Source: Mantis religiosa (Eukaryota; Arthropoda; Insecta; Mantodea; Mantidae). Taken from it: a DNA stretch of 64,000 bases. Made by a program: the position numbers and the translations under genes. The stretch lies in NCBI GenBank assembly GCA_030765055.1, contig CM060958.1, forward strand, positions 108,483,627-108,547,626, in the 5' to 3' direction. This document shows, one piece after another, positions 32,430-42,299 of the stretch. Positions within the stretch are counted from its first letter, which is position 1. The number at the start of each line of letters is the position of its first letter. The notes beneath the pieces were generated by a model. The model was given only the letters and a program-made list of their open reading frames with translations, had not been told where the DNA came from and did not search any database.

Positions 32430-33090
32430 CCGCTGTTATATATGTGTTGTTTGGATGCCGGGAGAAGATCGGTCAAAACTTGCATAGGGAACGGTGAGCG
32501 ATACGACCTTCCTAGCCCTGGAACGCTGTATTGAGATCAAGCTACCTAAAGAGTCAGAGTGAACACCGTTCTAAAATTTTACAAAATTCTGGCACTTATC
32601 TAATACTTTTTGTTCCTGCAGTGCCGCCTCTAACAAAACGAAAAAAAGAAACAATAGAAGACCTAAAACAATTGAACGCCTTAGCGGTATACATAACAAA
32701 GTATATTCTACAAACCACGAAAAATTTAGAATGTTACAAAGGAGGAATGTGAAAATGCAATTCCAGACCTATACCATGGCTTTTTCGGAAGGGTAGTAAC
32801 GCCGGTGGTCTCGCGTCTAGATTTAGGGCATATAAAATAATCTGAAGAATGATAAAGAGGACTCTGGGCACATTTAAGCGATGTGTCATAACCCGGATCG
32901 CTGAGAACCACGCCTCCATTTATAAAAACGCAATCAATGTCTAGCTGGATTTGCAGCATTATTCTAGTCATCCTGTTCAGCTTTTATCATACTGTTAGTA
33001 TGAGAGTCGTGTTTCAAACCATCAAAGCCGCTTTTGTAAGATGTACCTATAGCTTCACCTTCCTGTGTCCTTATACCTAATATATACTAG
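32430..33090. other. No recognisable feature
   Basis: No recognised motif. Short frames only. Confidence 0.4.
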
Positions 33091-33092
33091 GC

Positions 33093-34376
33093 ATGTCCGT
33101 AAAATAAGGTATCCAAGGCGCTATTACGCGAGATCCGGCAACCCTGGCGTGTAGCTTGGTTTCACCCCTTCAAATCCCCATCACAACGAACCCGTTGCAA
33201 CCATTAGTCTTGGCTGGGCAGCCGTTTGCGATGGAGCTTCCTATCACTTTCGCCGCCAAGTGCGAGTTGCGTGCAGTGATCCGTTTTTGAGTGGCAAGGG
33301 CACTACCCCCACTGAAATTCATCGTCAGTTATACGAAGTCTATGGGCCATAGTGTATGGACGTCAAAAATGTGCGAAAAAGGGACAGAGAGTTCAAAGAC
33401 GGACGTACAGACGTCCATGACGAACAGCGTTCGGTCGGCCTTCGGTTTCACCGAAACAATTACAAAAGTGGAGCAAGAAATGCTTAAAGATCGGCGTGTG
33501 ACAGTTCGCGAGCTGTGCGAACTTATTCCTGAAGTCAGTAAGACTACGATTGACAAGATTTTGACTGAACATTTGCGTTATCGCAAGGTGTGTGTGAGGT
33601 GGGTTCCCAAAATTCTCATCGAAGACCATAAACGGCAACGTGTTGAAGTGGCCCACCGATTCCTGGAGCGCTATGCAGAACAGGGCGAGGAATTGTTGGA
33701 TTCAACTGTCACTGGCGATGAAACCGGGGTGCACTACGCAACACCAGAAACTAAAGAACGTTTGCGTCAGTGGTGGCGTTCGAATTCCCAGAGGCCGCGA
33801 AAGTTCAAACAGACATTTTCTGCTGGCAAAGTGATGATCAGTGTGTTCTGGGGCAGAAAAGGTGTATTGTTGTGCGAGTTTATACCTACCGGCATAACAA
33901 TAAACGCCGCTAGCTACTGTGAGACTTAAAAAAACATTGCGACGTGCCATTTAAAATCGAAGGAGGGAAATACTGGCGAAGGGAGTGATTTTTCATCACG
34001 ACAACGCTCGTCCCCATACTGCACATGCAACGGCTGTTCTCCTGGCCCAGTTTGGACGGGATATCCTCAACCATACCCCCTACAGTCCAAACTTAGCACT
34101 AGTGATTATCATGTGTTTCCTGAGTTGATGCCACACCTGGGTGGAACACACTTCCAGACCGACGATGATTTGAAAAACGAGGTTGAGCGCTACCTGCGCA
34201 ACTTGGCGGGAGAGTGCTATGACAAGGGTATACATAAACTGCCACAGCGCATGCGAAAGTGCATCGATCGCAATGGTGATAGCTGTAAGTTCCGCCTTTC
34301 CATCAATGTAACATTCAGTGACAATAAACGTATTTTCTATATTAAATATAATTGGAGACTTTATTAAACGGACACG
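33093..34376 (+). mobile_element. mariner element, third lineage
   Basis: Left ATGTCCGTAAAATAAGG and right (inverse) GTGTCCGTTTAATAAAG are decayed inverted repeats about 1.28 kb apart, a normal mariner length. Exact ends and TA flanks are uncertain. It encloses one transposase gene with a few frameshifts. Confidence 0.85.
33232..34310 (+). pseudogene. mariner transposase (mellifera-like), frameshifted
   Basis: Probable original start ATG 33232 (MELPITFAAKCELRAVIRF). A frameshift near 33287 splits the first helix-turn-helix. The 33291-33929 frame holds QEMLKDRRVTVRELCELIPE, TTIDKILTEHLRYRKVCVRW, VPKILIEDHKRQRVEVAHRF, TGDETGVHYATPETKERLRQ (D1 kept, Trp to Gly), SAGKVMISVFWGRKGVLLCE and INAASYCET. 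A stop follows. After shifts come the D2 region (HDNARPHTA-like, frameshifted) and D3 (SPNLA / SDYHVFPELMPHLGG). The C-terminus is RMRKCIDRNGDSCK. Inactive but recognisable throughout. Confidence 0.92.
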
Positions 34377-34850
34377 CTTCGTGCGTGTAATAAACAATTC
34401 TGCAAAAGATTATCATTTCCCTTTACAAAAATTAAGTTTTTTTTTTTAAGAAAAAAAGCTTTGGGTGTCGGAATAAGTAATGAAATATTTATAATTCTCT
34501 CTTGGTTTATTTCCAGATTAAGGCTTGATTATTTATCTTTACACTTTTTATTAATGTTTCAATTTGAGAGCTACTTTTCCAGCTCTCGTGGCCTTCACGG
34601 AGACTATTATGAAACAGCATGTGATCAGGAACTGTACTCAGACGGTGCAGAACCTTCGAAAGAAAGAAGAAGAAAAAAATGAAAGATAACGTAGCTAAAC
34701 TAGAAATTCTGGAGTTCGGTAATAATTTATGCATCTTAAATCTTTAATAACATTTATCGCTTTCCACTGCGAAGATATATTAGGTACAATCGCAGTATAT
34801 TTTAAGTTATTCCCAATTTTACATCTACGAGTATAAAAAAAATATATATG
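34377..34850. other. No recognisable feature
   Basis: AT-rich. A frame at 34461-34682 has no recognisable motif. Confidence 0.35.
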
Positions 34851-34949
34851 ATCCAGTTTGTGATTTATCTTAATGGGTAAAAATACAGTCGTCGTTGCTA
34901 AAAGTGGAGTCAGCGAAGGTAGACAGAGATGACGTTACAGTAAACGTTT

Positions 34950-35575
34950 CTTTAAAAACTCGTAAAATAAATATAGTATTAAAAATTTATTGCATTTTTC
35001 TAAGAAAGATAAAATTCCTAAAAATAAAAATATGGTATTGATCAGTTTAATTGTTTAGATTGTGATAAAGTTTATATTGGAAAGACGAAACGTAATTTAG
35101 AAACCAGAACAAAAGAACATTTTCGTAACATTAAGTATAAACGAACTGATAAATCGGCCGCAGCACATCATATTTGGTAATTTAACCATGAAATACATCC
35201 AGAAGTTAAATTATTAAAACAATTAAGTGGACCGATAGATTAAATGGTTTGAGAAAAGATATTTATTCTAAAAACAAACTTCGCGTAGTGAATTTTAAAA
35301 TACCGGTAGTCGATTCTGTTTTCAAGTTTGTTTCATTTTCAGATTTTGGTAGTACTAACAAGAATATATTAACATCTAGCGTTCGTAACGATGACGACAG
35401 CTTTGTTGTTTCCGGCTTAAGATATGTAAAAGTTTACATGAAATCGCGATCCCGGACAATTTATAGGAAAAATATCACCTTTTTTATAAGATAAGTGAAG
35501 TTTTAAGTTACACATTGTTATATTTGTATATATTTGTTTGCTTCACTGTTAATAACTTCACTATTTACGTATTCA
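34950..35575 (+). pseudogene. PLE (family 2) GIY-YIG endonuclease relic
   Basis: In one phase CLDCDKVYIGKTKRNLETRT (35060-35120) is the GIY-YIG YIG strand with its CxxC lead, then KEHFRNIKYKRTDKSAAAHH. Nonsense codons (after HIW) and shifts follow. The downstream tail (AAGTGAAGTTTTAAGTTACA...TTGCTTCACTGT) matches the tail of the 49705-50612 copy. The reverse transcriptase part is absent. Confidence 0.75.
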
Positions 35576-35754
35576 GATTACTTTGTAATTTGCATTTAGA
35601 AGGTCCCAGGATTGATTAGCCTTTCTGATTTTGTTTTTATCGTATTTTTCCCTGGCCAGAAGACAACTTTTGGGAAATTTCACTTATTACGGCCAGCTGT
35701 GGGAAAAATTGGAACGTCTAAGTCGACAGGGGAAGCAGGAATATCTGCCTGTAG

Positions 35755-37054
35755 TAGGGTTGCCAGGCTCCGTATTTCCCGGAATCCTCCGTTTTTTCTC
35801 CCAAATTTTGTTCCTCCGTTTGTACTCGTGCTCGGAGTAGGCAATTATCCGTTTTATTTGCCTACTGCAAATTATTGAGTTAGATATAACCACTTAATTA
35901 GTCTCAGAAAGTTTATGTAATCTTTGGCAAATGACACTTTGTTATGTTTCATTTCGCGAATGTTGGCAACAGAAGTGCCTTCTAAATCAACTTAGGTACT
36001 TTTGTATGCCGTCATTTGGCAGCAGAGCAGCACGCTTTTGCCAGCGATAATAAGCGAATTTAATGTCTCTCTGATTTTGTCTCTCAGTTTCTTTCAGTCC
36101 CACTTCCTTTACCGTTCTACCTTCTAAATGCATCTCAAGCTACTAAATATGCCATAAAAGCCTTTAAATACATTCCAAGAAGTTCCTAAATGCCCTCCAA
36201 TCCACTAAATACATCAAAAAGCCCCTAAATACGTTCCAGAAGTTCTTGGATGCTTCTCCGAGCCACTAAATACATCAAAAACCCCTAAATACGCTCCAAA
36301 AGTTTCTAAATGCTTCCCCGACCCACTAAATACATAAAAACCCTAAATAAGATCCAAAAGCTAATAAAACACCCGGCGAAGCTCCTAAATGCATCCTAAA
36401 GTCTCTAAATACATCAGAAAGCCCCTAAATACGTTCCCAAAGCTACAAAATACACCCCGAGAAGCTTCTAAATGTATCTTAAAGCCTCTAAATACTCCCT
36501 AAAGTCATTAAGTACATCTCAAAAGCCTATAAATACACCCCAAGTAGCACCTAAATACATCAAGAAGCTCCTAAAGTTGCCCCGAAAGCCTTGAAATATA
36601 GTAAAAAGCCAGTAAACACGTCTCAAAAGCCCCTAAATATGTCTCCAAAGCCTCTAAATTACACCAGTAAACTCCAAATATGCCTCAAAAGTCTCTAAAT
36701 ACATCTAAAAGTCGCTAAATACGTCCCAAAAGCCTCTAAATTACACCAAAAAGACCCCAAATACGCCTCTAAGGCCTCTAAATGCACATCGAAGTCGCTA
36801 AATACGTCCCAAAAGCCTCTAAATTACACCAAAAAGCCAAAAATATGATGTGGAGTTATTAAAACACCAAGAATTCAGCGAAGTACAATTAAATGTGGCA
36901 TGTCAGATTGAAGAGCACTTGGAAGGTTAATAATGTGCATAATGTAACGTTTATGTATTCAGCATATGTGTTTGCCAATTTAGCTTTCTTAGTTTCAAAA
37001 GCTTCAAAAACTGAGTCACTCCGTTTTTTTCCCCTTGGAAATCTGGCAACCCTA
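35755..37054. mobile_element. hAT-like non-autonomous element carrying a satellite array
   Basis: Ends TAGGGTTGCCAGGCTCCG and (inverse) TAGGGTTGCCAGATTTCC form inverted repeats of about 12 bp. Flanks GCCTGTAG (35747-35754) and GGTTGTAG (37055-37062) agree at 6 of 8 positions, as expected for an old 8 bp hAT-type duplication. Subterminal CTCCGTTTTTT / its inverse also match. No transposase; the middle is the repeat array at 36125-36850. Confidence 0.55.
36125..36850. repeat. Degenerate tandem array, unit about 20-24 bp
   Basis: Roughly thirty imperfect copies of CCTAAATACGTCCCAAAAGC-like units, alternating CTAAATACATC and CTAAATTACACC variants. Copies differ at several positions, so the array is old. 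It is confined to the inside of the 35755-37054 inverted-repeat element. Confidence 0.85.
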
Positions 37055-37062
37055 GGTTGTAG

Positions 37063-38417
37063 TGACCAGTCTTGCAATACGTGTGACTGTATAATAGAAA
37101 GACTACTAAAGAGTAGCTTTAGTTCTTTGAGCTTTACTCTCTTTTATTTTAAGAAAATTATTACTTGTAGCTTCCGTCACTTTGAACGTCACACTTCGCT
37201 ACTGTTGATCATTTCTTTTTGTTCGAATGTAGTGACAGTGAAATAAATTCCAGTTTACATCAATGCGAACCTTGTTTTCTGAGAATTTCAATAAAAATGC
37301 CTTAGAAGCTCTTCCAGAAGTTAAGAAAGGAGGCCGGAAAGCAGTTTTGCTTGTCACTTCCTTTCTTGACGTAATTTGCCCAAATATGGATCCTGTAGTC
37401 CAGACAGTGATGTTATGGCGCCGCCAAGCATACTGATTGGCGAATTAGGGGAACTATGCAAACAAAATACGCACGTGCTGCGAAGGACATTGTGTTAATA
37501 ACTTGCCTAGAACGCAGTTTGTCTTCCTGAGTAGGGTAATGTAGGATTTTCCCCAAGTTTCGCCTAATCCTAAATAGTAAACACATGCACGATTAACAGA
37601 TCTTCTCTTATTTTAGCGTCGAAGGAGACAAAACACTTAAAATAAGATAACACAAATTATATATTTTAAATGAGAATCACAGAAAGTTCAAAGTATATAA
37701 AATTAAAACCTAATATGACTTGTGTATAATTCGTACTAAGCGAGATTAAAGTTTGTAAAAATTGTTGAATTTTTGTCTTCTTATAGGTACAATGGAAATT
37801 GCAGAAAGTAAGCATTAATATCTACATTGAAATAAATTCATGTTTCCTTCTTAAAATGCAATCTGTGTAGTGCTTTGCAGCTGTCCTGCCCTGCTTTGTC
37901 GGTGCTCCTGTATTGCCCGCCCTTTGTCCTCTCTCACCACATCTAGACACAGACGGACTCAATGTTGGGGTGCTCCTCCAAAGAACCTTCTTATAGTTCA
38001 TTTTTGCTACAAGTAGCAGAGTTTTTCCTTACAAATGAGAACCGATAGCAGATCTAAGCTCCATTTGCATTAAGCCTTGCTTGGTGTCTGGGGGCTTGAT
38101 AGACCCCAAGGCTGCTGTAGCTATCTAGAAACTGTTTTAATGTGAACGTAGACTTCTCATCTTCGGGATATGCTTTTGTGTACTTTTTATTATAAATGGT
38201 CAACTTATTTATGGTAATATGACGGTCGGGCACGGAATTTTGAATTTTTTGTAACAGGGTCAGAAAATGCCACAGGTATACAATAATTAAAACTTGGCAA
38301 TAATGCACCTTCTGAACCTTCGTTTGTATGTCCAATGTTGTTGCAAATTCGTAGACAATACATACACATGCATTGTTGTGACAATTATAAAATACAAACA
38401 CATTTAGAAATTAAAAA
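37063..38417. other. No recognised feature; one 115-codon frame
   Basis: AT-rich. The minus frame 38054-38401 (ITINKLTIYNKKYTKAYPED, TFTLKQFLDSYSSLGVYQ) has no motif I know and could be chance or a relic. Confidence 0.35.
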
Positions 38418-38883
38418 TAGGACCTGAAGTTTTCCTGGCGACGATTATGCTCAATTTCTTCTCGGGCAGCAAGCCAGGTGAAAAGACGATTAGATATCAA
38501 CGTTTCGGGAGTGTGCATCTCTCCCATCATCAGGATATTTATTAAATGTTATAACCACAAATGAACACTGGATATAACTCAAATATAAACAAAGTTAAAA
38601 CACTATCAAAATACGCATTACTGAACAAAAGACTGTTTTCAGTAAATTAAATGACAGGACAGGAGATGGCATGAGTATAGAAAATTAATTGGGTCAAACT
38701 ACTTAACTGATTAACTACTTAACTACTTAACCTGATTATCAAGCTGTATTGAACTGTGTTTCTTAAATCGACCGATTTCCATTTTTAAGGCCGGTTTCCA
38801 AGAGGAGCTGAACTGATATCCAGCATCACGATTAAACGTGCTCCTTTCAGAGGAAATCGCCAAAGCCTCCTTAATTCTCCTTA
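38418..38883 (-). mobile_element. PLE family 1 copy, minus arm of an inverted pair
   Basis: Starts (minus 3' end) at GACCTGAAGTTTTCCTGGCG and runs through the tail, hammerhead-like motif and the end of the GIY-YIG frame (reverse of GGAGGCTTTGGCGATTTCC, equivalent to the VKEALAIS region of 320-676). It is joined head-to-head with a plus-strand copy at about 38884. Confidence 0.85.
38485..38533 (-). ncRNA. Hammerhead-like motif, PLE minus arm
   Basis: Inverse of CTGATGA at 38527-38533, GGGAG/CTCCC hairpin, GAAACG, and GTC at 38485-38487. Same arrangement as 852-900. Confidence 0.45.
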
Positions 38884-39085
38884 ATTTAATTTACTGAAAA
38901 CAGTCTTTTGTTCAGTAATGCGAATGTTGACAGTGTTTTGTCTTTTTTATAGTTGTGTTATATCCAGTGTTTAATTTGTGGTTATAGCATTTTATAAATA
39001 TTCTGATGATGGGAGAGATGCACACTCCCGAAACGTCGATTTCTAATCGTCTTTTCACCTGGCTTGCTGCCCCAGAAGAAATTGA
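38884..39085 (+). mobile_element. PLE family 1 tail, plus arm of an inverted pair
   Basis: Begins TTTAATTTACTGAAAACAG and proceeds through the tail to GCCCCAGAAGAAATTGAG. It contains no coding part. Together with 38418-38883 it can fold on itself over about 200 bp. Confidence 0.85.
39003..39051 (+). ncRNA. Hammerhead-like motif, PLE plus arm
   Basis: CTGATGA 39003-39009, GGGAG/CTCCC hairpin, GAAA 39030-39033, GTC 39049-39051. The third stem here can also form as CGA/TCG. Confidence 0.45.
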
Positions 39086-39590
39086 GTTAGCAATTGCATT
39101 TGGGGAAGTTAAGACGTGAAAAAAGACGTGAAAAATCCTGAAGTAATAATTTTCTACAACTCAATAAAGTCAGGTGTTGATATTGTTGATGAGATGGCTA
39201 GACACTATTCAGTGAAAAATGGAACAAGAAGATGGCCACTTGGTCTATTTCTTGATATATTTGACTTAGCATGTCTCTGTGCTTATGTCCTATACTGTAA
39301 ATGTTTACATCATATGAGAGGTAAAATGCTAGAAGAGAATTCCTCTCAGAACTGGGAAAAAGGATAGTCAGACCTCAAATTGAGAGACGAATTGTTTCCC
39401 CCCATTACAGAACACAAAGCATTTGTTCAGTGATAACTTATGCTGGTTTCAAGGATCTTCTAAATGGCAACCAACAGAACCAAGATACATATGTATTTTT
39501 ATATCTTGACAGATGGAGAGCGATGTGCATTGATATCTGGACGAGTCCACTTTAGAACGGTTGTAACTGGAGGGGAGGGCAGGTCAGTTG
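39086..39590 (+). pseudogene. piggyBac transposase, C-terminal catalytic part
   Basis: KNPEVIIFYNSIKSGVDIVD, EMARHYSVKNGTRRWPLGLF, LDIFDLACLCAYVLYCKC match the piggyBac DDE_Tnp_1_7 block that carries the last catalytic Asp (here in GVDIVD). After a shift come IVRPQIERRIVSPHYRT. A stop at 39365-39367 and later indels break it. The zinc-binding tail lies 1 kb further on at 40556, so an insertion separates the two. Confidence 0.88.
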
Positions 39591-39779
39591 GGTAACAGTT
39601 GCCAGCAAGTAAATAAGTGCAGAGCTACTTTGTAATACTACAGCTTGTTTCATAATGTGCGTCTCTCCTGGTGCCTCCTAGCAGTACATTAGGGAATAAG
39701 GTGCTACATCTAAAAAGATAAGTAATAACCAATGTGTATAGATTTATGAAAAAGGAACAATGGTATCTGGGGAAGGGTA

Positions 39780-40500
39780 TCTGAGGCAACAGTTGTGTCT
39801 GAAAACAGTTTAGGAGAGTTATTAAGGAAAGAAAAGCCATTGGTGCTAGTGCAACAACGCCATTCTCTATGCCCAGTAAACAAAGATTAAGAACATACCC
39901 AAAATCTAATTTGGATGCTTTAATTCAGAAGTAGTTAGGCGAACTGCGAATAATTTTTAAAACACAGAAAACAAAGAGCAATTCTGAAAAAAGTGCTTAT
40001 GAGGCTTAAAAATACTACTGACTTCCAAGGCAGTATCTGAACATGAAGAAGACTTCTTTCAAAGCTAGGATTTATATGGAAAAAAAAGAAAGAAAAACTA
40101 AGCGTGACAGGCAAATTTTAATCGAACATTGTACCATACGCGCAAAAAGGCTTAGTATTTACGAAATATTCAGAGATATCACAGTGAAGGTTATATATTT
40201 ATATGGATTAAATTTATATAAATTCAGCACATATTGACCATATGCCTGGAGTTACATTCGTTACAGGAACACTGCAGCGATGTCGAAAGGCCGAGAGTTG
40301 GTTATCATGCATGCTGGAGGAGAACAGGGTTTCGTTCCAAATGCCTATGTACTATTTAATATGCAACAAAAGCGTGGAAATTACTACCAGAGTAAGAATT
40401 ACAACTTAGTTTATAAGAGCTGCAATACCGGCTTCGAGAGAGATTTGTTTTTAGACAGCTTGTGTACGCTACTCCCCTCTTGTAATCTAACGCGTGTGAC
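39780..40500 (+). pseudogene. IS630-type DDE transposase relic, apparently inside piggyBac
   Basis: Pieces in shifting frames: RRVIKERKAIGASATTPFSM, PSKQRLRTYPKSNLDAF, KKTSFKARIYMEKKERKT, and RELVIMHAGGEQGFVPNA followed by NMQQKRGNYYQSKNYN. The last block resembles the strand after D1 in a widespread insect transposase family (RLIIVHAGGxxGFVPNA, then KSGDYHxxMN). No terminal repeats defined. The 18205-18295 fragment is from a related family. Confidence 0.65.
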
Positions 40501-40555
40501 GTTTTGTGACAATAGGAGCGCTATCCGCACCACAGTTGTTACTCACTCCTAACGC

Positions 40556-40725
40556 GCATGATTTCTGTCAAGATAAAACAATACATCTGTACATGTTCCA
40601 AATATGAAATGAAAAAATGTGGTTCCTTCCCAAGGTCAAATGACAAGAAAGTGAAGAAACACTGTGATGAGTGTCACAAATTTATCTGCAAAGAAAATGC
40701 AAGAGTAAAAGTGTTCTGCAATTAG
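40556..40725 (+). pseudogene. piggyBac C-terminal cysteine-rich domain
   Basis: KQYICTCSKYEMKKCGSFPR then KKHCDECHKFICKENARVKV and FCN, stop. The C-rich ring-like pattern (CxxC...CxxCxxxICxxH) is the C-terminal domain of piggyBac transposases. The usual last His is Asn here. Confidence 0.8.
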
Positions 40726-41016
40726 TGTTCATCATTTCAAGCGGAGAATGAGTAAAAGTTTATTTATAACAGGATGTTTTATAAAGTGATAATGCACATC
40801 ATAATAAAAATTACAGTATTGTTATATAGTGTGAGGTAAATGAACATTTTGTATTAGAATAGTATATATATATATGAACTAAAACATATATGTTTTCATA
40901 TTTCAGACATGCCTAGTGCATAATTTATATAGCTTACAACAATGGAGTTTTAATTTAAAAATGTGATTTGGTCTCAAAATAAAGTCATTATTTTTGTGGG
41001 AATACTTTACACTTTA

Positions 41017-42295
41017 CGAGGGAGTGTCCTAATGTTTTAATTATCACTCTCTAAAAATGTGATAGAGAGGTTATGTTCATATATATACTTGTTAGTTCTT
41101 CTGTTCTAGTCATCATCCAGATTTATACATTGTTCGCAGCGTTTCTTGACCTTCCGAATACCTTGATTGCCGAAGTCTGTAAAATTCGCTTTAAACCGCC
41201 CTTCCACTTCATTAATGACGTCATTTGTGTTGTCAAATCGGCGACCACGCAACGGATTCTTCATTTCTGGGAACAAGAAAAAGTCAGTTGGTGCGAGATC
41301 GGACGAATAAGGCGGATGCTGTAAGGTCTCAAAGCCTCATTCACTTGTTTTGTCAACTGCAACTTGAGATGAATGAGCTGGTGCATTGTCAGACAGAAGA
41401 CGAAAACCTTTGGAGAGCATACCGCGTCGTTTCTTAATCAGAGCTACTCGTAACTTGTCCAGAAGATTGCAGTAGTATCTGCCAGTGATGGTTTGACTCT
41501 TGGCAAGATAAACTGTAAGGATGACTCCATGACAGTCCCAGAAAACTGAAAGCATGACCTTCCCAACCGACTTTAGCAACTTTTCCTTTTTGGGAGCGGG
41601 GAAATAGGCATGTTTCCATTCCATGCCCATGGTTTTAGTCTTCGGATCATACTGATAGATCCAGGATTCATATATGGTTACCAGACGATAAAAAAGTCAT
41701 CTTCATCCTGTTCCAACATCTTGAAGGGTCACGCTGTGTTTGCTTTTGGAAAGGGGTTAGCAAACGTGGAACCCAACATGCAGACACCTTAGACATGTGC
41801 AGTTCGACACATATAATTTTGCACACACTACCATAACTAAGATATCTCTCATTCATGATCATTTGGATGGTTGCTCGACTGTCTTCCAGTATTAAATACT
41901 CCACTTTCTTCACTGTGACTGTATCGTCTGTCATTGACGGTCTACCAGTTCTTGCCTCATCTGTCAGGGACATGGGACCATTTTGAAAATTCCTTTTCCA
42001 CCTCACAATAGTGTCATACGACGGGCAATCATTTCCATAAACAACCCTCATGTCATCATGGACTTCTTGGGCAGTTTTGCCCTTCAAATGCAGGAACTTG
42101 ATCACACTACGAGCCTCAATTTTATCCACCTTACACCGCAGTCACTTCTGGCACTAACTGTAAAAAACTAAAGGACTGAAATGACTGATACTACCAACAT
42201 TATCTCCCGAGGGATCAATGATGACATTGAAAAATTTTCATCACTCTAGCATAAAAACTACTGGGTGATAATTAAAGCTTTACGACACCCCCTCG
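41017..42295 (-). mobile_element. mariner element (same family as 28734-30425), full length
   Basis: Ends CGAGGGAGTGTCCTAATG at 41017 and, in inverse, CGAGGGGGTGTCGTAAAG at 42295, both with TA flanks. Length 1,279 bp, not interrupted. Orientation is opposite to the 28734 copy. Confidence 0.95.
41180..42129 (-). pseudogene. mariner transposase, two frameshifts
   Basis: Starts MDKIEARSVIKFLHLKGKTA at 42129. Includes YGNDCPSYDTIVRWKRNFQN, LTDEARTGRPSM, WVPRLLTPFQKQTQRD, then a shift near 41700 before D1 (ESWIYQYDPKTKTMGMEW in another phase), VGKVMLSVFWDCHGVILTVY, RGMLSKGFRLLSDNAPAHSS (D2 kept as SDNAPAHSS), a TGA at about 41337, and HPPYSSDLAPTDFFLFPEM (D3 kept). C-terminus QCINLDDD. The triad residues survive but the frame does not. 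Confidence 0.93.
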
Positions 42296-42299
42296 TATG

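Noticed and set aside
36125..36850. A CRISPR-like array
   Set aside because: Units are degenerate, directly abutting and without unique spacers, and the genome is eukaryotic. It is a minisatellite.
38054..38401. A host-gene exon on the minus strand
   Set aside because: No recognised domain, no clear splice sites, and AT-rich composition like the surroundings.
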